Source: an uncultured Alphaproteobacteria bacterium (GTDB lineage: Bacteria; Pseudomonadota; Alphaproteobacteria; HIMB59; GCA-002718135). Taken from it: a DNA stretch of 64,000 nucleotides. The notes below the pieces were generated by a model, which ran no database searches, was not told the origin of the DNA, and saw nothing but the letters and a program-made list of their open reading frames with translations. How positions within the stretch are numbered: position 1 is the first letter of the stretch; the number at the start of each line of letters is the position of its first letter. Location of the stretch: NCBI GenBank assembly GCA_902602515.1, contig CACKRG010000006.1, positions 1 to 64,000 of the forward strand. The letters run 5' to 3'. The translations under genes were made by a program, and so were the position numbers. Shown here one piece after another: positions 9,294 through 18,269 of this stretch.

Positions 9294-9384
9294 ATGCTGA
9301 AATTTAATTAGTTATATTGTTAATAAATGCTAATAATAATTTTTATATTTTATGAAACATATATTGAGATAGTTAAAAATAAAA

Positions 9385-9798
9385 ATGAACAATAAAATTC
9401 TAATAGTATCTTCAAATTATTATAACCAAGTATCAGATAATCTTGAACTTGGCGCAATAAGTACTTTAAATGAAAATGGATTCAAATATGATTTAGTTAA
9501 TGCTCCTGGTTGTTTTGAAATTCCTTATTTGATTAGACAAAATATAAATAATTATCTCGGATTTATTACTCTAGGGTGTATTATAAAAGGTGAAACGTAC
9601 CACTTTGAAGTTATCGCTAATGAATCATCAAGAAAAATAATGGACTTATCAATAGAATATAATAAACCAATTGGATTTGGAATATTAACTTGTTATAATA
9701 TCGAACAAGCTATTGTAAGGAGTGACATTAAGCAAAAAAATACAGGTGGAGAAGCTGCATCAGCTTGTATTGAGTTGTTAAAACAAAATGCAAAATAA
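9385..9798 (+). CDS. ribH: 6,7-dimethyl-8-ribityllumazine synthase
   Basis: The 137 residues match lumazine synthase, though a little short at the N-terminus: VNAPGCFEIPYLIRQ (substrate loop), LGCIIKGETYHFEVIANESSRKIMDLS with the conserved catalytic His, and GFGILTCYNIEQA, a variant of the usual GVLTxxxxEQA. It condenses the butanone phosphate and pyrimidine precursors to lumazine. It overlaps nusB by 11 bases. The butanone phosphate would come from ribB, which is not in this operon. Confidence 0.94.
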   Translation: MNNKILIVSSNYYNQVSDNLELGAISTLNENGFKYDLVNAPGCFEIPYLIRQNINNYLGFITLGCIIKGETYHFEVIANESSRKIMDLSIEYNKPIGFGILTCYNIEQAIVRSDIKQKNTGGEAASACIELLKQNAK

Positions 9799-10258
9799 GA
9801 TCAAGTCAAAAACAAGACTTGCCTTTGTCCAATACATTTTTCAATCTGAATTTTTAAATACAGAAAAACATGAAAGTATTGAAGATTTTCAGCATCATTT
9901 TTATAATTCAAACATAGCAGTTATTAATGAAAAAGAAGAGTTTATACTAAAATTTAACAAAAATTTTTTGAAAAAATTATTTGATAATTATAAAAATAAT
10001 ATCGATAAAAAATCTTTAATTATTGATGTTAACAATTTTATAAATATTGAAAGAAAATTTGAAAAATGGAATAGAACTTTAAAGGCTTTAACCTTCGCAA
10101 TTCTTTCTGAATTAAATATTACTGATAAAAAAAAAATAAATATAGTATTTGATGATTATTTAAATATTTCGAAGAGTTTAGTTTCATCTAAAGAAACAAA
10201 ACTATTTAATGTCGTTGTCCAAAAATATATTGATAAATATGAAATTGCAAAAGAATAA
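9788..10258 (+). CDS. nusB: Transcription antitermination factor NusB
   Basis: The 156-residue basic, helical protein begins KSKTRLAFVQYIFQSEF and ends with a helix set (RTLKALTFAILSEL) like NusB. Identity is supported by place: ribH-nusB-thiL is a conserved order in proteobacteria. NusB binds boxA RNA with S10 and helps rRNA transcription complete. The sequence is diverged and Lys/Asn-rich, as are most proteins here. Confidence 0.85.
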   Translation: MQNKIKSKTRLAFVQYIFQSEFLNTEKHESIEDFQHHFYNSNIAVINEKEEFILKFNKNFLKKLFDNYKNNIDKKSLIIDVNNFINIERKFEKWNRTLKALTFAILSELNITDKKKINIVFDDYLNISKSLVSSKETKLFNVVVQKYIDKYEIAKE

Positions 10259-11216
10259 TTTTACAGAAAATTTTATAATTAAAAATTATTTTAAAAAACT
10301 AAACTTTGATAAAAAAGGTACATTTAATTTTAATAACGATGCTGCTTATCTAAATTTAAAAAATAAAAAATATAAATTCACAGTTACATCTGATACAATT
10401 TCAGAAAATATTGATTTTTTTAAAAATGATAATCCAAAATCAATTGCTCAAAAAATTACAACTGTAAATTTATCAGATTTATTTGCTATGGGTGCAAAGC
10501 CTCATTCATATTCACTAAATTTATGTTTACCATCTTATGTAAATTATAAATGGTTAAAGGATTTTTCTGAACATCTTAAAAAAATCCAAATTAAATTCAA
10601 TTTTTATTTATTAGGTGGGGATTTGTCTAAATCAAATAATTTGATAATTTCATCAACTTTTTTTGGATATATTGATAAAAAAATCGATGTTTTTCAGAAT
10701 AAATTTAATATTAATGATGAAATATTTGTTTCTGGAAATATCGGTGAATCTAAAATAGGTTTAGAAATTTTAAAAAAAAATATATTTGTAAATAATAAAT
10801 TAAGTAAATATTTTATAAAAAAATATCTTTATCCGTCGCCTTGCAAACTTGGCTCAATGATTGCAAAACTATCTTCATCTATGAAAGATATTTCAGATGG
10901 TTTAATTGGAGATTTAAATAAAATGTTAAATGATAGGCTTGGGGCAATAATTTATTTAAACAAAATTCCATTAAGCTTAAATACAAAAAAAATAATTCAA
11001 AATGGCAATATTAAATTAGAGCAACTCTTAAATGCAGGTGATGATTATTGTTTAATCATAATTTCTAATCAAAAAAATAGAAGCAAAATTGAAAAAATAG
11101 CCAGGCAAAATAGAATTAAAATTTCTTGCATTGGAAAAATCATTAGTAAGAAGGGGATTTATTTCGATTCACAAATTAACATTAATAATATCAAGGAATA
11201 TGATCATTTCTCCTAA
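10239..11216 (+). CDS. thiL: Thiamine-monophosphate kinase
   Basis: It phosphorylates thiamine monophosphate to the active cofactor TPP. FNNDAAYL stands for the usual GDDAA Mg/ATP loop, followed by TSDTISENIDFF, LGGDLSKSNN and MKDISDGLIGDL. The frame is open from an ATG at 10209, but that would overlap nusB by 50 bases and give an N-terminus longer than the family's. I prefer the ATG at 10239 (MKLQKNNFTENF), giving 325 residues and a 20-base overlap. With the thiBP transporter elsewhere in the window, it suggests the cell depends on imported thiamine compounds at least in part. Confidence 0.88.
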   Translation: MKLQKNNFTENFIIKNYFKKLNFDKKGTFNFNNDAAYLNLKNKKYKFTVTSDTISENIDFFKNDNPKSIAQKITTVNLSDLFAMGAKPHSYSLNLCLPSYVNYKWLKDFSEHLKKIQIKFNFYLLGGDLSKSNNLIISSTFFGYIDKKIDVFQNKFNINDEIFVSGNIGESKIGLEILKKNIFVNNKLSKYFIKKYLYPSPCKLGSMIAKLSSSMKDISDGLIGDLNKMLNDRLGAIIYLNKIPLSLNTKKIIQNGNIKLEQLLNAGDDYCLIIISNQKNRSKIEKIARQNRIKISCIGKIISKKGIYFDSQININNIKEYDHFS

Positions 11217-11273
11217 AAACTTGATTTTTTCAATAGTTTCTGACATATCACCCAAAATTTTAAGGAGTTTTCA

Positions 11274-13379
11274 ATGACAACACTGCAGATATTAATTGTT
11301 TTATGCGGTCTAGCAGCCGTACTTTATGGTCTAGTAACATCTAGGCAAATTTTATCACTTGGTTCTGGAAATGATAAAATGCAAGAAATTGCGAGTGCTA
11401 TTCAAGAAGGCGCTAGAGCTTATTTAAATCGTCAGTATATGACTATCGCTATTGTTGGTGTTGTTATTTTTGCTCTAATTTGGATAGTTTTTGATTTAGC
11501 ATCAGGTATTGGATTTTTAATTGGGGCATTTTTTTCTGGTGCTGCAGGTTATGTTGGTATGAATATATCTGTAAGATCTAATGTCAGAACAACTCATGCA
11601 GCTAGTAAAAGTCTTGCAGAAGGCTTATCGGTATCTTTTAAAGCTGGAGCAGTAACTGGTATGCTAGTTGCTGGATTTGCACTCCTTTCAATTGCAATTT
11701 TTTATTTTATTTTGCATAATTCTGGTTCTTTCCCAGGTAGAGAAATTGTAGCTCCTTTAGTTTCACTAGGATTTGGAGCATCATTAATTTCAATTTTTGC
11801 AAGACTAGGTGGAGGTATTTTCACTAAAGGAGCTGATGTTGGCGCAGATTTAGTTGGTAAAGTAGAAGCAGGTATTCCAGAAGATGACCCAAGAAATCCT
11901 GCAGTGATCGCAGATAATGTTGGAGACAACGTTGGTGATTGTGCAGGAATGGCTGCAGATCTTTTTGAGACTTATGTCGTAACAGTTGTAGCAACAATGG
12001 TTTTAGCTTCTATATTTTTTATTGAAAATTCTTATACAATGATGATGTTTCCATTGGCCATTGCAGGCGTCTGTGCATTAACCAGTATAATTGGTACTTA
12101 CTTTGTTAGGCTAGGTAAAAATAATAATATTATGGCTGCTCTTTATAGAGGTTTCGCTGTATCAGCTATTTTATCTGCTGTTTTATTATATTTTGTTACT
12201 GATTATATTGTTGGCTTAAATAATGTTTTAGTTGTTGAGGGAACATCTACTCAATTTACTGGAATGTCACTTTTTATTTGTGGTTTATTAGGATTAATAA
12301 TTACAGGTTTAATAATATGGGTAACTGAATACTATACTGGAACTAACTATAGACCTGTACAAAGTATTGCTCAATCATCAACGACTGGTCATGGAACTAA
12401 CGTAATACAAGGTCTTGCAATTAGCTTAGAAGCTACAGCTTTACCAGCTTTGATTATTGTTGCAGGAATTATCTCAACATATTCACTTGCAGGTCTATTT
12501 GGTATAGCAATTGCTGTAACGACAATGCTAGCTCTAGCAGGCATGGTTGTTGCTTTAGATGCATATGGACCTGTAACAGATAATGCAGGTGGTATTGCTG
12601 AAATGTCAAACCTTGATGAAAACGTTAGAAAAACAACTGATGCTCTTGATGCAGTCGGTAATACTACTAAAGCAGTTACAAAAGGTTATGCAATTGGATC
12701 AGCAGGATTAGGTGCACTTGTTTTATTTGCAGCTTACACAGAAGATCTTGATCATTTTGCCAAAGACTCAAGTAGTCCATTATACGGAATAGAAGTTTCT
12801 TTTGATTTATCAAACCCTTATGTAGTTGTTGGATTATTATTAGGGGGATTGTTACCTTTCTTATTTGGGGCTCTTAGTATGACGGCAGTTGGAAGAGCAG
12901 CAGGCTCTGTTGTTTTAGAAGTAAGAAGACAATTTAAAGAAATTCCAGGAATAATGGAAGGCAAAGGTAAGCCGGAATATGGTACATGCGTTGATATTCT
13001 AACTAAATCTGCAATTAAGGAAATGATAATACCATCGATGTTACCAGTATTGTCACCAATAGTTGTTTATTTTGTAATTCTATTTATTGCTGGACAATCA
13101 GCAGCTTTATCATGCTTAGGTGCATTATTGCTTGGTGTAATTATCACAGGTTTGTTTGTTGCAATAAGTATGACTGCTGGAGGTGGTGCTTGGGATAATG
13201 CAAAAAAGTATATTGAGGATGGAAATCATGGTGGAAAGGGTAGTGAAGCACACAAAGCTGCAGTTACGGGAGATACAGTAGGAGATCCTTACAAGGACAC
13301 AGCTGGTCCTGCAGTAAACCCTATGATTAAAATTACTAATATTGTTGCATTACTTTTATTGGCAGCAATATCAATTTAA
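11274..13379 (+). CDS. hppA: Proton-translocating membrane pyrophosphatase, K+-independent type
   Basis: Full-length 701-residue integral membrane pump with about 16 helices. It carries the pyrophosphate-binding motifs [20 protein letters not shown] and [19 protein letters not shown], plus the second-half [15 protein letters not shown]. In [10 protein letters not shown], residue Lys466 occupies the position that is Ala in K+-dependent enzymes and Lys in K+-independent H+ pumps, with Thr469 also fitting. It hydrolyses PPi to pump protons. A clear Shine-Dalgarno (AAGGAG, 11260s) precedes the ATG, and the gene has a 57-bp gap after thiL, so it may have its own promoter. Confidence 0.97.
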   Translation: MTTLQILIVLCGLAAVLYGLVTSRQILSLGSGNDKMQEIASAIQEGARAYLNRQYMTIAIVGVVIFALIWIVFDLASGIGFLIGAFFSGAAGYVGMNISVRSNVRTTHAASKSLAEGLSVSFKAGAVTGMLVAGFALLSIAIFYFILHNSGSFPGREIVAPLVSLGFGASLISIFARLGGGIFTKGADVGADLVGKVEAGIPEDDPRNPAVIADNVGDNVGDCAGMAADLFETYVVTVVATMVLASIFFIENSYTMMMFPLAIAGVCALTSIIGTYFVRLGKNNNIMAALYRGFAVSAILSAVLLYFVTDYIVGLNNVLVVEGTSTQFTGMSLFICGLLGLIITGLIIWVTEYYTGTNYRPVQSIAQSSTTGHGTNVIQGLAISLEATALPALIIVAGIISTYSLAGLFGIAIAVTTMLALAGMVVALDAYGPVTDNAGGIAEMSNLDENVRKTTDALDAVGNTTKAVTKGYAIGSAGLGALVLFAAYTEDLDHFAKDSSSPLYGIEVSFDLSNPYVVVGLLLGGLLPFLFGALSMTAVGRAAGSVVLEVRRQFKEIPGIMEGKGKPEYGTCVDILTKSAIKEMIIPSMLPVLSPIVVYFVILFIAGQSAALSCLGALLLGVIITGLFVAISMTAGGGAWDNAKKYIEDGNHGGKGSEAHKAAVTGDTVGDPYKDTAGPAVNPMIKITNIVALLLLAAISI

Positions 13380-13383
13380 ATAT

Positions 13384-13812
13384 TTATGGGGTAGTTGAGA
13401 TCTCTTGCCTAGGTCCAACTCCCCCAAACATTTTTTCTAATAAACCTCTTTTAAGAATTGTACTTCCTGTTTCATCTTTAACAAGTTCTATATTTTTATT
13501 ATTTTTTAAGTCATACACAGATGTATTAGCAATAGTTTCATTTTCATTAAATTCAAAAACAAAGATATAACTATAATCTGTATGTTTATTAAAAGCTGAT
13601 TTTTGTGTATTTCTTTCTAGATAATAAAAAAACTTACCAGTTATTGGATCAATATAACTAGGATTTCCTAATTTATTTTGTAAATTATTCTTGTTTTTAA
13701 AGTCTAATTTTTGAATATTTTCTTCATTAAATATCTTACCAGAATAAGATATTTGATTTGAGCAATTGTTAATTAATAATAATGATATAATTAATACAAT
13801 AAATCTATACAC
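13384..13812 (-). CDS. bamE: Outer-membrane assembly lipoprotein BamE (SmpA/OmlA family)
   Basis: This 142-residue protein starts at a GTG, has a short hydrophobic signal and a lipobox ending at Cys17 (LLLINNC). The body resembles BamE: a helical KNNLQNKLGNPSYIDPITGKFFYYLERN segment followed by beta strands. BamE is a lipoprotein of the BAM machine that folds outer-membrane proteins. The neighbouring cyt-bc1 chaperone is the usual alphaproteobacterial partner. The starts of the two divergent genes are only 3 bp apart, so no room exists for conventional promoters between them. Confidence 0.85.
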   Translation of the reverse strand: MYRFIVLIISLLLINNCSNQISYSGKIFNEENIQKLDFKNKNNLQNKLGNPSYIDPITGKFFYYLERNTQKSAFNKHTDYSYIFVFEFNENETIANTSVYDLKNNKNIELVKDETGSTILKRGLLEKMFGGVGPRQEISTTP

Positions 13813-13815
13813 AAT

Positions 13816-14313
13816 ATGATATTACATTATTTTAAAAAAAAAGAAAAGAATGGTAAACATTCTGCAAATGAAATTTATAAAAAAATATTGATCGAAAGTA
13901 AACAACTTCTTATAGACAACTCTTTTTTTGAGCAGAAAAATTACAACACATCATTTGAAATTGTCTCGATATTTTTAATAATTAATATCAAACTAAATAT
14001 TGAATTTAAAGTTGATAATTACCAATTAATTAATGAGGAATTAATAAATACTTTTGTAGAGGATTTGGATGAATCATTAAGATCAAAAGGAATTGGAGAT
14101 ATGTCTATAGGAAAATATGTAAAATCTTATGTTAAAAAATTTTATTTCAGATTGTCAAAATTTCCAAAAGAGTATAGCAAAATAGATAATAATTTTTTTT
14201 CTAATTATTTAGAAAATTTAAATTTCATACAAAAAGAAAAAATTCTAGTTGCTGCAAATACATTTTTTTATATATTTAGAGATTTAAAGGAAAGCTATGA
14301 AAAATATATGTAA
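13816..14313 (+). CDS. Ubiquinol-cytochrome c chaperone family protein
   Basis: This is a 165-residue protein of the CBP3/UQCC family, needed for assembly of the cytochrome bc1 complex. Family traits visible are the helical start YKKILIESKQLLIDN, the middle FEIVSIFLIIN, and FVEDLDESLRSKGIGDMSIGKYVKS, close to the conserved DMDxxLREMGVGDLxVGKxVK region. It sits beside bamE as in many alphaproteobacteria. The yceD (DUF177) gene that normally follows is absent: only 70 bp separate it from rpmF. Confidence 0.85.
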   Translation: MILHYFKKKEKNGKHSANEIYKKILIESKQLLIDNSFFEQKNYNTSFEIVSIFLIINIKLNIEFKVDNYQLINEELINTFVEDLDESLRSKGIGDMSIGKYVKSYVKKFYFRLSKFPKEYSKIDNNFFSNYLENLNFIQKEKILVAANTFFYIFRDLKESYEKYM

Positions 14314-14383
14314 AATAAAATTTATTTTCAATTTTTTCCAAAAAAATCTTGCAAATAATTAAATATCTAATAATGGGGGCAAT

Positions 14384-14575
14384 ATGGCTGTACCAAAAAG
14401 AAAAACTAGTAGTTCAAAAAAAAATATGAGAAGATCTCATCTTGGGTTAAAAGATATTAATATAATTCTAGATAAAGAATCTGGTGAACCTAGATTGTCA
14501 CATAAAATTGATAAGTCTACAGGAATGTACAAAGGCAGACAGATTTTAAAAATCAAATCAAAACAATCAAATTAA
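14384..14575 (+). CDS. rpmF: Ribosomal protein L32
   Basis: The 63 residues begin [19 protein letters not shown], the hallmark of bacterial L32, a small 50S protein. A purine-rich GGGGGC precedes the ATG. No zinc-binding Cys pair is present, which is normal for proteobacterial L32. It is followed six bases later by plsX, the usual rpmF-plsX pairing. Confidence 0.97.
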   Translation: MAVPKRKTSSSKKNMRRSHLGLKDINIILDKESGEPRLSHKIDKSTGMYKGRQILKIKSKQSN

Positions 14576-14581
14576 ACTCTG

Positions 14582-15595
14582 ATGTCTAATAGACAAATTT
14601 CTATTGCTATCGATGCAATGGGTGGAGAAAATAGTCCTTTAAAAGTTTTAAAAGGCGCTGAAATTTTTCAAAAAAAAAATAAAGAATCAGATTTATTTTT
14701 TTTTGGAAATGAAAATCAAATTAAATCATTGATAATTTCAGAAAATATAAATTTAAAAAAGTATAAAATTTTAAATACAAATGATGATGTTCTTGATGAA
14801 GATAATGTAAATACAATATTAAGATCAAGAAAAAATAGCAGTATTTATAAAGCATTAGAATTTGTAAAAGATCAACCTAATTGTGGTTTTGTTTCTGCAG
14901 GAAATACTGCTGCTATAATGATCTTATCGAGATTAATAATTGGAATGATTAATGGAATCGATAGACCAGCTATATGTTCTCTTATTCCAAATCAAAAAAA
15001 TTATTCAATAATGTTAGATTTAGGTGCAAATGTAACTGTAACTCCATCAAATCTTTTTCAGTTTGCAGTAATGGGTTATTGTTATTTTTCAACTATAAAC
15101 AAAAAATCAAGACCAAGTATAGGCATATTAAATATAGGTACTGAAAATAACAAAGGTTTAGAATTTCTGCAAGAAGCTTCGGATTTAATTTCAAAAAGTT
15201 TTTTAGATAAATACTTTATTGGATTTATTGAACCAAATAAAATTACCTCTGGCGATTGTGATATTATTATTTCAGATGGATATACAGGAAATATAATGTT
15301 GAAATCAGCAGAGGGAATATCAAATTTTATTACTGCAAATCTTAGAACAATGTTTAAAAAATCTATTGTAAATAAATTAGCATATAAACTTATAGAAAAA
15401 GATTTAATTAAACTTAAAGATCAGGTAAATCCAGATATTTACAATGGAGCAACATTAATTGGACTAAATGGGATTTCAGTAAAAAGCCATGGTAGTGCAA
15501 GTTCATTAGCTTTCAGTTATGCTCTAAATCAATGTTATAATTTCATTTTAAATAACTTAAATTTACAAATAAATAATACTATAAAAAATATATAA
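14582..15595 (+). CDS. plsX: Phosphate acyltransferase PlsX
   Basis: The 337 residues start SIAIDAMGGENSPLKVLKGA, the PlsX signature, and continue with GFVSAGNTAAIMILSR and, later, SDGYTGNIMLKSAEG. PlsX turns acyl-ACP into acyl-phosphate, the donor for phospholipid synthesis. The stop and the ihfA start overlap (TAATG). In most relatives fabH lies between plsX and ihfA; here there is no space for it. Confidence 0.96.
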   Translation: MSNRQISIAIDAMGGENSPLKVLKGAEIFQKKNKESDLFFFGNENQIKSLIISENINLKKYKILNTNDDVLDEDNVNTILRSRKNSSIYKALEFVKDQPNCGFVSAGNTAAIMILSRLIIGMINGIDRPAICSLIPNQKNYSIMLDLGANVTVTPSNLFQFAVMGYCYFSTINKKSRPSIGILNIGTENNKGLEFLQEASDLISKSFLDKYFIGFIEPNKITSGDCDIIISDGYTGNIMLKSAEGISNFITANLRTMFKKSIVNKLAYKLIEKDLIKLKDQVNPDIYNGATLIGLNGISVKSHGSASSLAFSYALNQCYNFILNNLNLQINNTIKNI

Positions 15596-15960
15596 TGAAT
15601 AAAAATGTTTCTAGAGATGATATAGCAGATACCATTAATAAAGAGTTTGGGTTTTCTAGAAAGGAGTGTCTAGATATTGTCAATGATATCATAGAAATAA
15701 TAATCGAAAGTTTAATTGATGAAAATAATAATATTTACTATGATGAAGACGATCCTAAAGGAAAATATAAAAAGGGTGATTTTAAATGTAGATTAGTAAA
15801 AATTCATAACTTTGGTACATTTACATTAAGAAAAAAAAACAGTAGAGTAGGGCGTAATCCTAAAACTAGGGAAGAAGTATTAATTAATGACAGAAATGTT
15901 ATTTCATTTAAAGCTAGTAAAAATATACTAAAATACATTAATCAAAATGAAACTGCTTAA
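15595..15960 (+). CDS. ihfA: Integration host factor alpha subunit with an internal insertion
   Basis: This is a member of the HU/IHF DNA-bending family. The N-terminal helices (VSRDDIADTINKEFGFSRKECLDIVNDIIEIIIESL) and the DNA-inserting arm GRNPKTREEV match IHF-alpha, and the plsX-ihfA-merR order supports the name. At 121 residues it is about 20 longer than usual: an acidic then basic segment, roughly residues 42-63 (NNNIYYDEDDPKGKYKKGDF), separates helix 2 from the first strand VKIHNFGTF. The insert's role is unknown. Confidence 0.85.
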   Translation: MNKNVSRDDIADTINKEFGFSRKECLDIVNDIIEIIIESLIDENNNIYYDEDDPKGKYKKGDFKCRLVKIHNFGTFTLRKKNSRVGRNPKTREEVLINDRNVISFKASKNILKYINQNETA

Positions 15961-15976
15961 TATTTAATAAAGAAAT

Positions 15977-16342
15977 ATGAAAAAATATCTTAATATAAGT
16001 GAAGCAGCAAAAATCACAGGTTTAAAAGAGCATGTAATTAGATATTGGGACTCTAAGGATAAGAAAACAAATAAATTAAGAGTAGAGGGTATCTCCAGGA
16101 AAAGCTCCCGTGGTACAAGATATTTTAATAAAGAAAATATAAAAAAACTCCAAAAATTAAAAAATCTTATCTATGATAACGGTAATTATAACCCATCACT
16201 AAAATTAGCAAACCAACTACTTCAATCTAAAAAAATTAATAATAGCTTTGGTAATTATGATAAAATTGAAACTAAATTTGAAAATGATCAAAAAAACGAA
16301 AAAATTGATCAGATTCTTAAAAAAATGAGAGAATTGTTGTAA
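15977..16342 (+). CDS. MerR-family transcriptional regulator
   Basis: The 121 residues open with a MerR winged helix (LNISEAAKITGLKEHVIRYW), then SRGTRYFNKENIKKLQKLKNLI, with a Lys/Asn-rich tail that may form a short coiled coil. A MerR gene after ihfA is conserved in alphaproteobacteria, but its target is not established. The DNA-recognition helix is intact and no metal-binding cysteines are present. It is directly upstream of the rhodopsin gene, and whether it controls that gene is speculation. Confidence 0.85.
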   Translation: MKKYLNISEAAKITGLKEHVIRYWDSKDKKTNKLRVEGISRKSSRGTRYFNKENIKKLQKLKNLIYDNGNYNPSLKLANQLLQSKKINNSFGNYDKIETKFENDQKNEKIDQILKKMRELL

Positions 16343-16504
16343 AAATAATAATAAAATATTTTATAAAAAAAAAAATGTATATTTTTCAATTATTTAAATA
16401 ACAAAATTATACAAAAAATCATCTAAAAAAAATTATTTTAAGTATTTATCTTATCCGTCAATTAAAATATATGAAGCTCATCTTATTAGTAAGGAAACAA
16501 ACTA

Positions 16505-16511
16505 TAAGGAG
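16505..16511 (+). promoter_or_regulatory. Strong Shine-Dalgarno of the proteorhodopsin gene
   Basis: TAAGGAG ends five bases before the ATG at 16517. Most genes in the window lack such a clear site, so this marks strong translation. The upstream gap 16343-16516 is very AT-rich with A and T runs; I could not pick a convincing -35/-10 pair in it. Confidence 0.7.
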
Positions 16512-16516
16512 TTTTT

Positions 16517-17281
16517 ATGTTAAATAAGACTAGTCTATTAGGTATGATTGCTGCGACAATAGCTTTTATTGCTGTCCCAGCTTTTGCTGCCGACACTTTT
16601 TTAGGTGGTGAAGATTTTGTAGGTATCACTTTCTGGATTGTTTCAATCGGTATGTGGGCTTCAACTATCTTCTTTTTCTATGAAGGTATGAGAGTATCTT
16701 CTAAATGGAGAACATCAATGGTAGTAGCAGGATTGATAACTTTTATTGCTGCTGTCCATTACATGTACATGAGAGACTTTTGGGTTGCTACAGGTGAGTC
16801 ACCAACGGTATATAGATATATCGATTGGGTACTAACTGTACCTCTTCAAATGGTTGAATTCTTTTTAATTCTTGTAGCTGCTGGTGCCGCTGTATCAGGT
16901 GGTGCTTTCTGGAGACTTCTAGTTGGTACACTTGTTATGGTTATCGGTGGATACCTAGGAGAAGCAGGTTATATCTCTGTTTTACTAGGTTTCATTATCG
17001 GTATGATAGGTTGGGCTGTTATTATCTGGGAAATTTTCCGAGGTGAAGCAAGTCAAGCTGCTGCAACAAAAGAGTCAGTTGCTTCTGCGTTTAACGCTAT
17101 GAGGCTTATTGTCTTGGTAGGATGGGCAATCTATCCTCTAGGTTATATTTTTGGTTTAATGATGGGTTCAGTTGATGCTGATACTCTGAACTGGATTTAT
17201 AATTTAGCAGACTTTGTTAACAAAATCTTATTCGGTTTAATTATTTGGAACGCTGCTTCTAAAGATACAGCATCTGCATAA
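16517..17281 (+). CDS. Proteorhodopsin, blue-absorbing proton pump type
   Basis: This is a seven-helix retinal protein of 254 residues with an N-terminal signal (to about AFAA at 22-25). By alignment to green proteorhodopsin, His81, Asp103 (proton acceptor), Glu114 (proton donor) and the retinal Schiff-base Lys236 are all present, so it should pump protons outward. Residue 111, the spectral-tuning position (105 in the reference), is Gln in VPLQMVEF, the blue-light form typical of clear or deep waters. The gene stands alone between merR and rplM and has a strong ribosome site and its own terminator. No carotenoid or retinal-cleavage (blh) gene is nearby, so the chromophore genes must lie elsewhere. 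Confidence 0.98.
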   Translation: MLNKTSLLGMIAATIAFIAVPAFAADTFLGGEDFVGITFWIVSIGMWASTIFFFYEGMRVSSKWRTSMVVAGLITFIAAVHYMYMRDFWVATGESPTVYRYIDWVLTVPLQMVEFFLILVAAGAAVSGGAFWRLLVGTLVMVIGGYLGEAGYISVLLGFIIGMIGWAVIIWEIFRGEASQAAATKESVASAFNAMRLIVLVGWAIYPLGYIFGLMMGSVDADTLNWIYNLADFVNKILFGLIIWNAASKDTASA

Positions 17282-17297
17282 TTTAACCTTATTATTT

Positions 17298-17328
17298 AAA
17301 AAAAACCCTCTTTAAGAGGGTTTTTTTT
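17298..17328 (+). terminator. Rho-independent terminator after proteorhodopsin
   Basis: The stem CCCTC (17306-17310) and GAGGG (17316-17320) is extended by A/T pairs on both sides and followed by eight Ts (17321-17328). It closes the rhodopsin transcript 20-odd bases after the stop and separates it from the ribosomal protein genes. Confidence 0.93.
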
Positions 17329-17374
17329 ATTAAAACATTGACTTAATTTTTTATAGTATGTATTTGGCATCGCG

Positions 17375-17833
17375 ATGAAAACTTATTCTGTAAAAAAGAG
17401 TGACATTAACAAAAAATGGATACTAATAGATGCTAAAGATGCTGTCCTAGGTAGATTAGCAGTAATATCTGCAAACATCCTTAGAGGTAAAAATAAGCCA
17501 GAATATACACCAAATCAAGATTGTGGAGATAATCTTATAATTATTAATTCTGATCAAGTTCAATTAAAAGGAAAAAAAGCTGACAATAAGATCTACTACA
17601 GACATACAGGATATCCGGGAGGCATTAAATCAACAACTCCTAATAAAATGAAAGAGAAAAATAAATCTGATGAAATCATCAAACTTGCTATTAAAAGAAT
17701 GATACCATCAGGACCTTTAGGAAAACAACAATTGTCTAATTGTAAAATATATAGAGACTCCAAACATAACCATGAGGCTCAAAAACCTAGCGAAATAAAA
17801 ATTGGTGATTTAAATAGAAAAAATAAAATTTAA
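17375..17833 (+). CDS. rplM: Ribosomal protein L13
   Basis: The 152 residues contain the L13 core: [40 protein letters not shown] and [18 protein letters not shown]. It is an early-assembling 50S protein. No Shine-Dalgarno is visible before the ATG; a possible -35 TTGACT is at 17338-17343, which would place any start site close to the codon. It is followed one base later by rpsI. Confidence 0.97.
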   Translation: MKTYSVKKSDINKKWILIDAKDAVLGRLAVISANILRGKNKPEYTPNQDCGDNLIIINSDQVQLKGKKADNKIYYRHTGYPGGIKSTTPNKMKEKNKSDEIIKLAIKRMIPSGPLGKQQLSNCKIYRDSKHNHEAQKPSEIKIGDLNRKNKI

Positions 17834-17834
17834 A

Positions 17835-18263
17835 ATGGAAACTGAAGATATTAAAACAACTGATAAACTTGATAATAAAGACCGAGCTTACGCTACTGGT
17901 AAAAGAAAAAATTCTATTGCTAGGGTATGGTTAAAAAGAGGTAATGGAGAAATAACTATTAATGGTAAATCTTTAGTTAAATATTTCTCTAGACCAGTTT
18001 TGCAAATGGTCGTAAATCAACCACTAAGTGTTATTCAATCTGAAGAAGGATATGAAATAAAAGCTACAGTTAAAGGTGGCGGCTTATCTGGTCAAGCAGG
18101 AGCAATAAGACATGGTATAAGTAAGGCCTTAAGTCTTTATGATCTATCAAATAGACCTCCTCTAAAAAAAGTAGGACTTTTAACCAGAGATCCAAGAGTA
18201 GTTGAAAGAAAAAAATCTGGCTTGGCAAAAGCGAGAAGAAGTTATCAATTCTCTAAGAGATAA
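17835..18263 (+). CDS. rpsI: Ribosomal protein S9
   Basis: The 142 residues show the S9 traits [17 protein letters not shown] and the C-terminal [28 protein letters not shown], whose tail reaches the P-site tRNA in the 30S subunit. It carries a 13-residue charged N-terminal leader before the conserved part, common in alphaproteobacteria. It is co-transcribed with rplM. Confidence 0.97.
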   Translation: METEDIKTTDKLDNKDRAYATGKRKNSIARVWLKRGNGEITINGKSLVKYFSRPVLQMVVNQPLSVIQSEEGYEIKATVKGGGLSGQAGAIRHGISKALSLYDLSNRPPLKKVGLLTRDPRVVERKKSGLAKARRSYQFSKR

Positions 18264-18269
18264 GTTTTA

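Noticed and set aside
9207..9384. An FMN riboswitch in the ribE-ribH gap
   Set aside because: The conserved FMN aptamer core (AGGATA, CGGTGTG-like segments) is missing.
10209..10238. Upstream ATG for thiL
   Set aside because: It would overlap nusB by 50 bases and lengthen the N-terminus beyond the family; the ATG at 10239 fits better.
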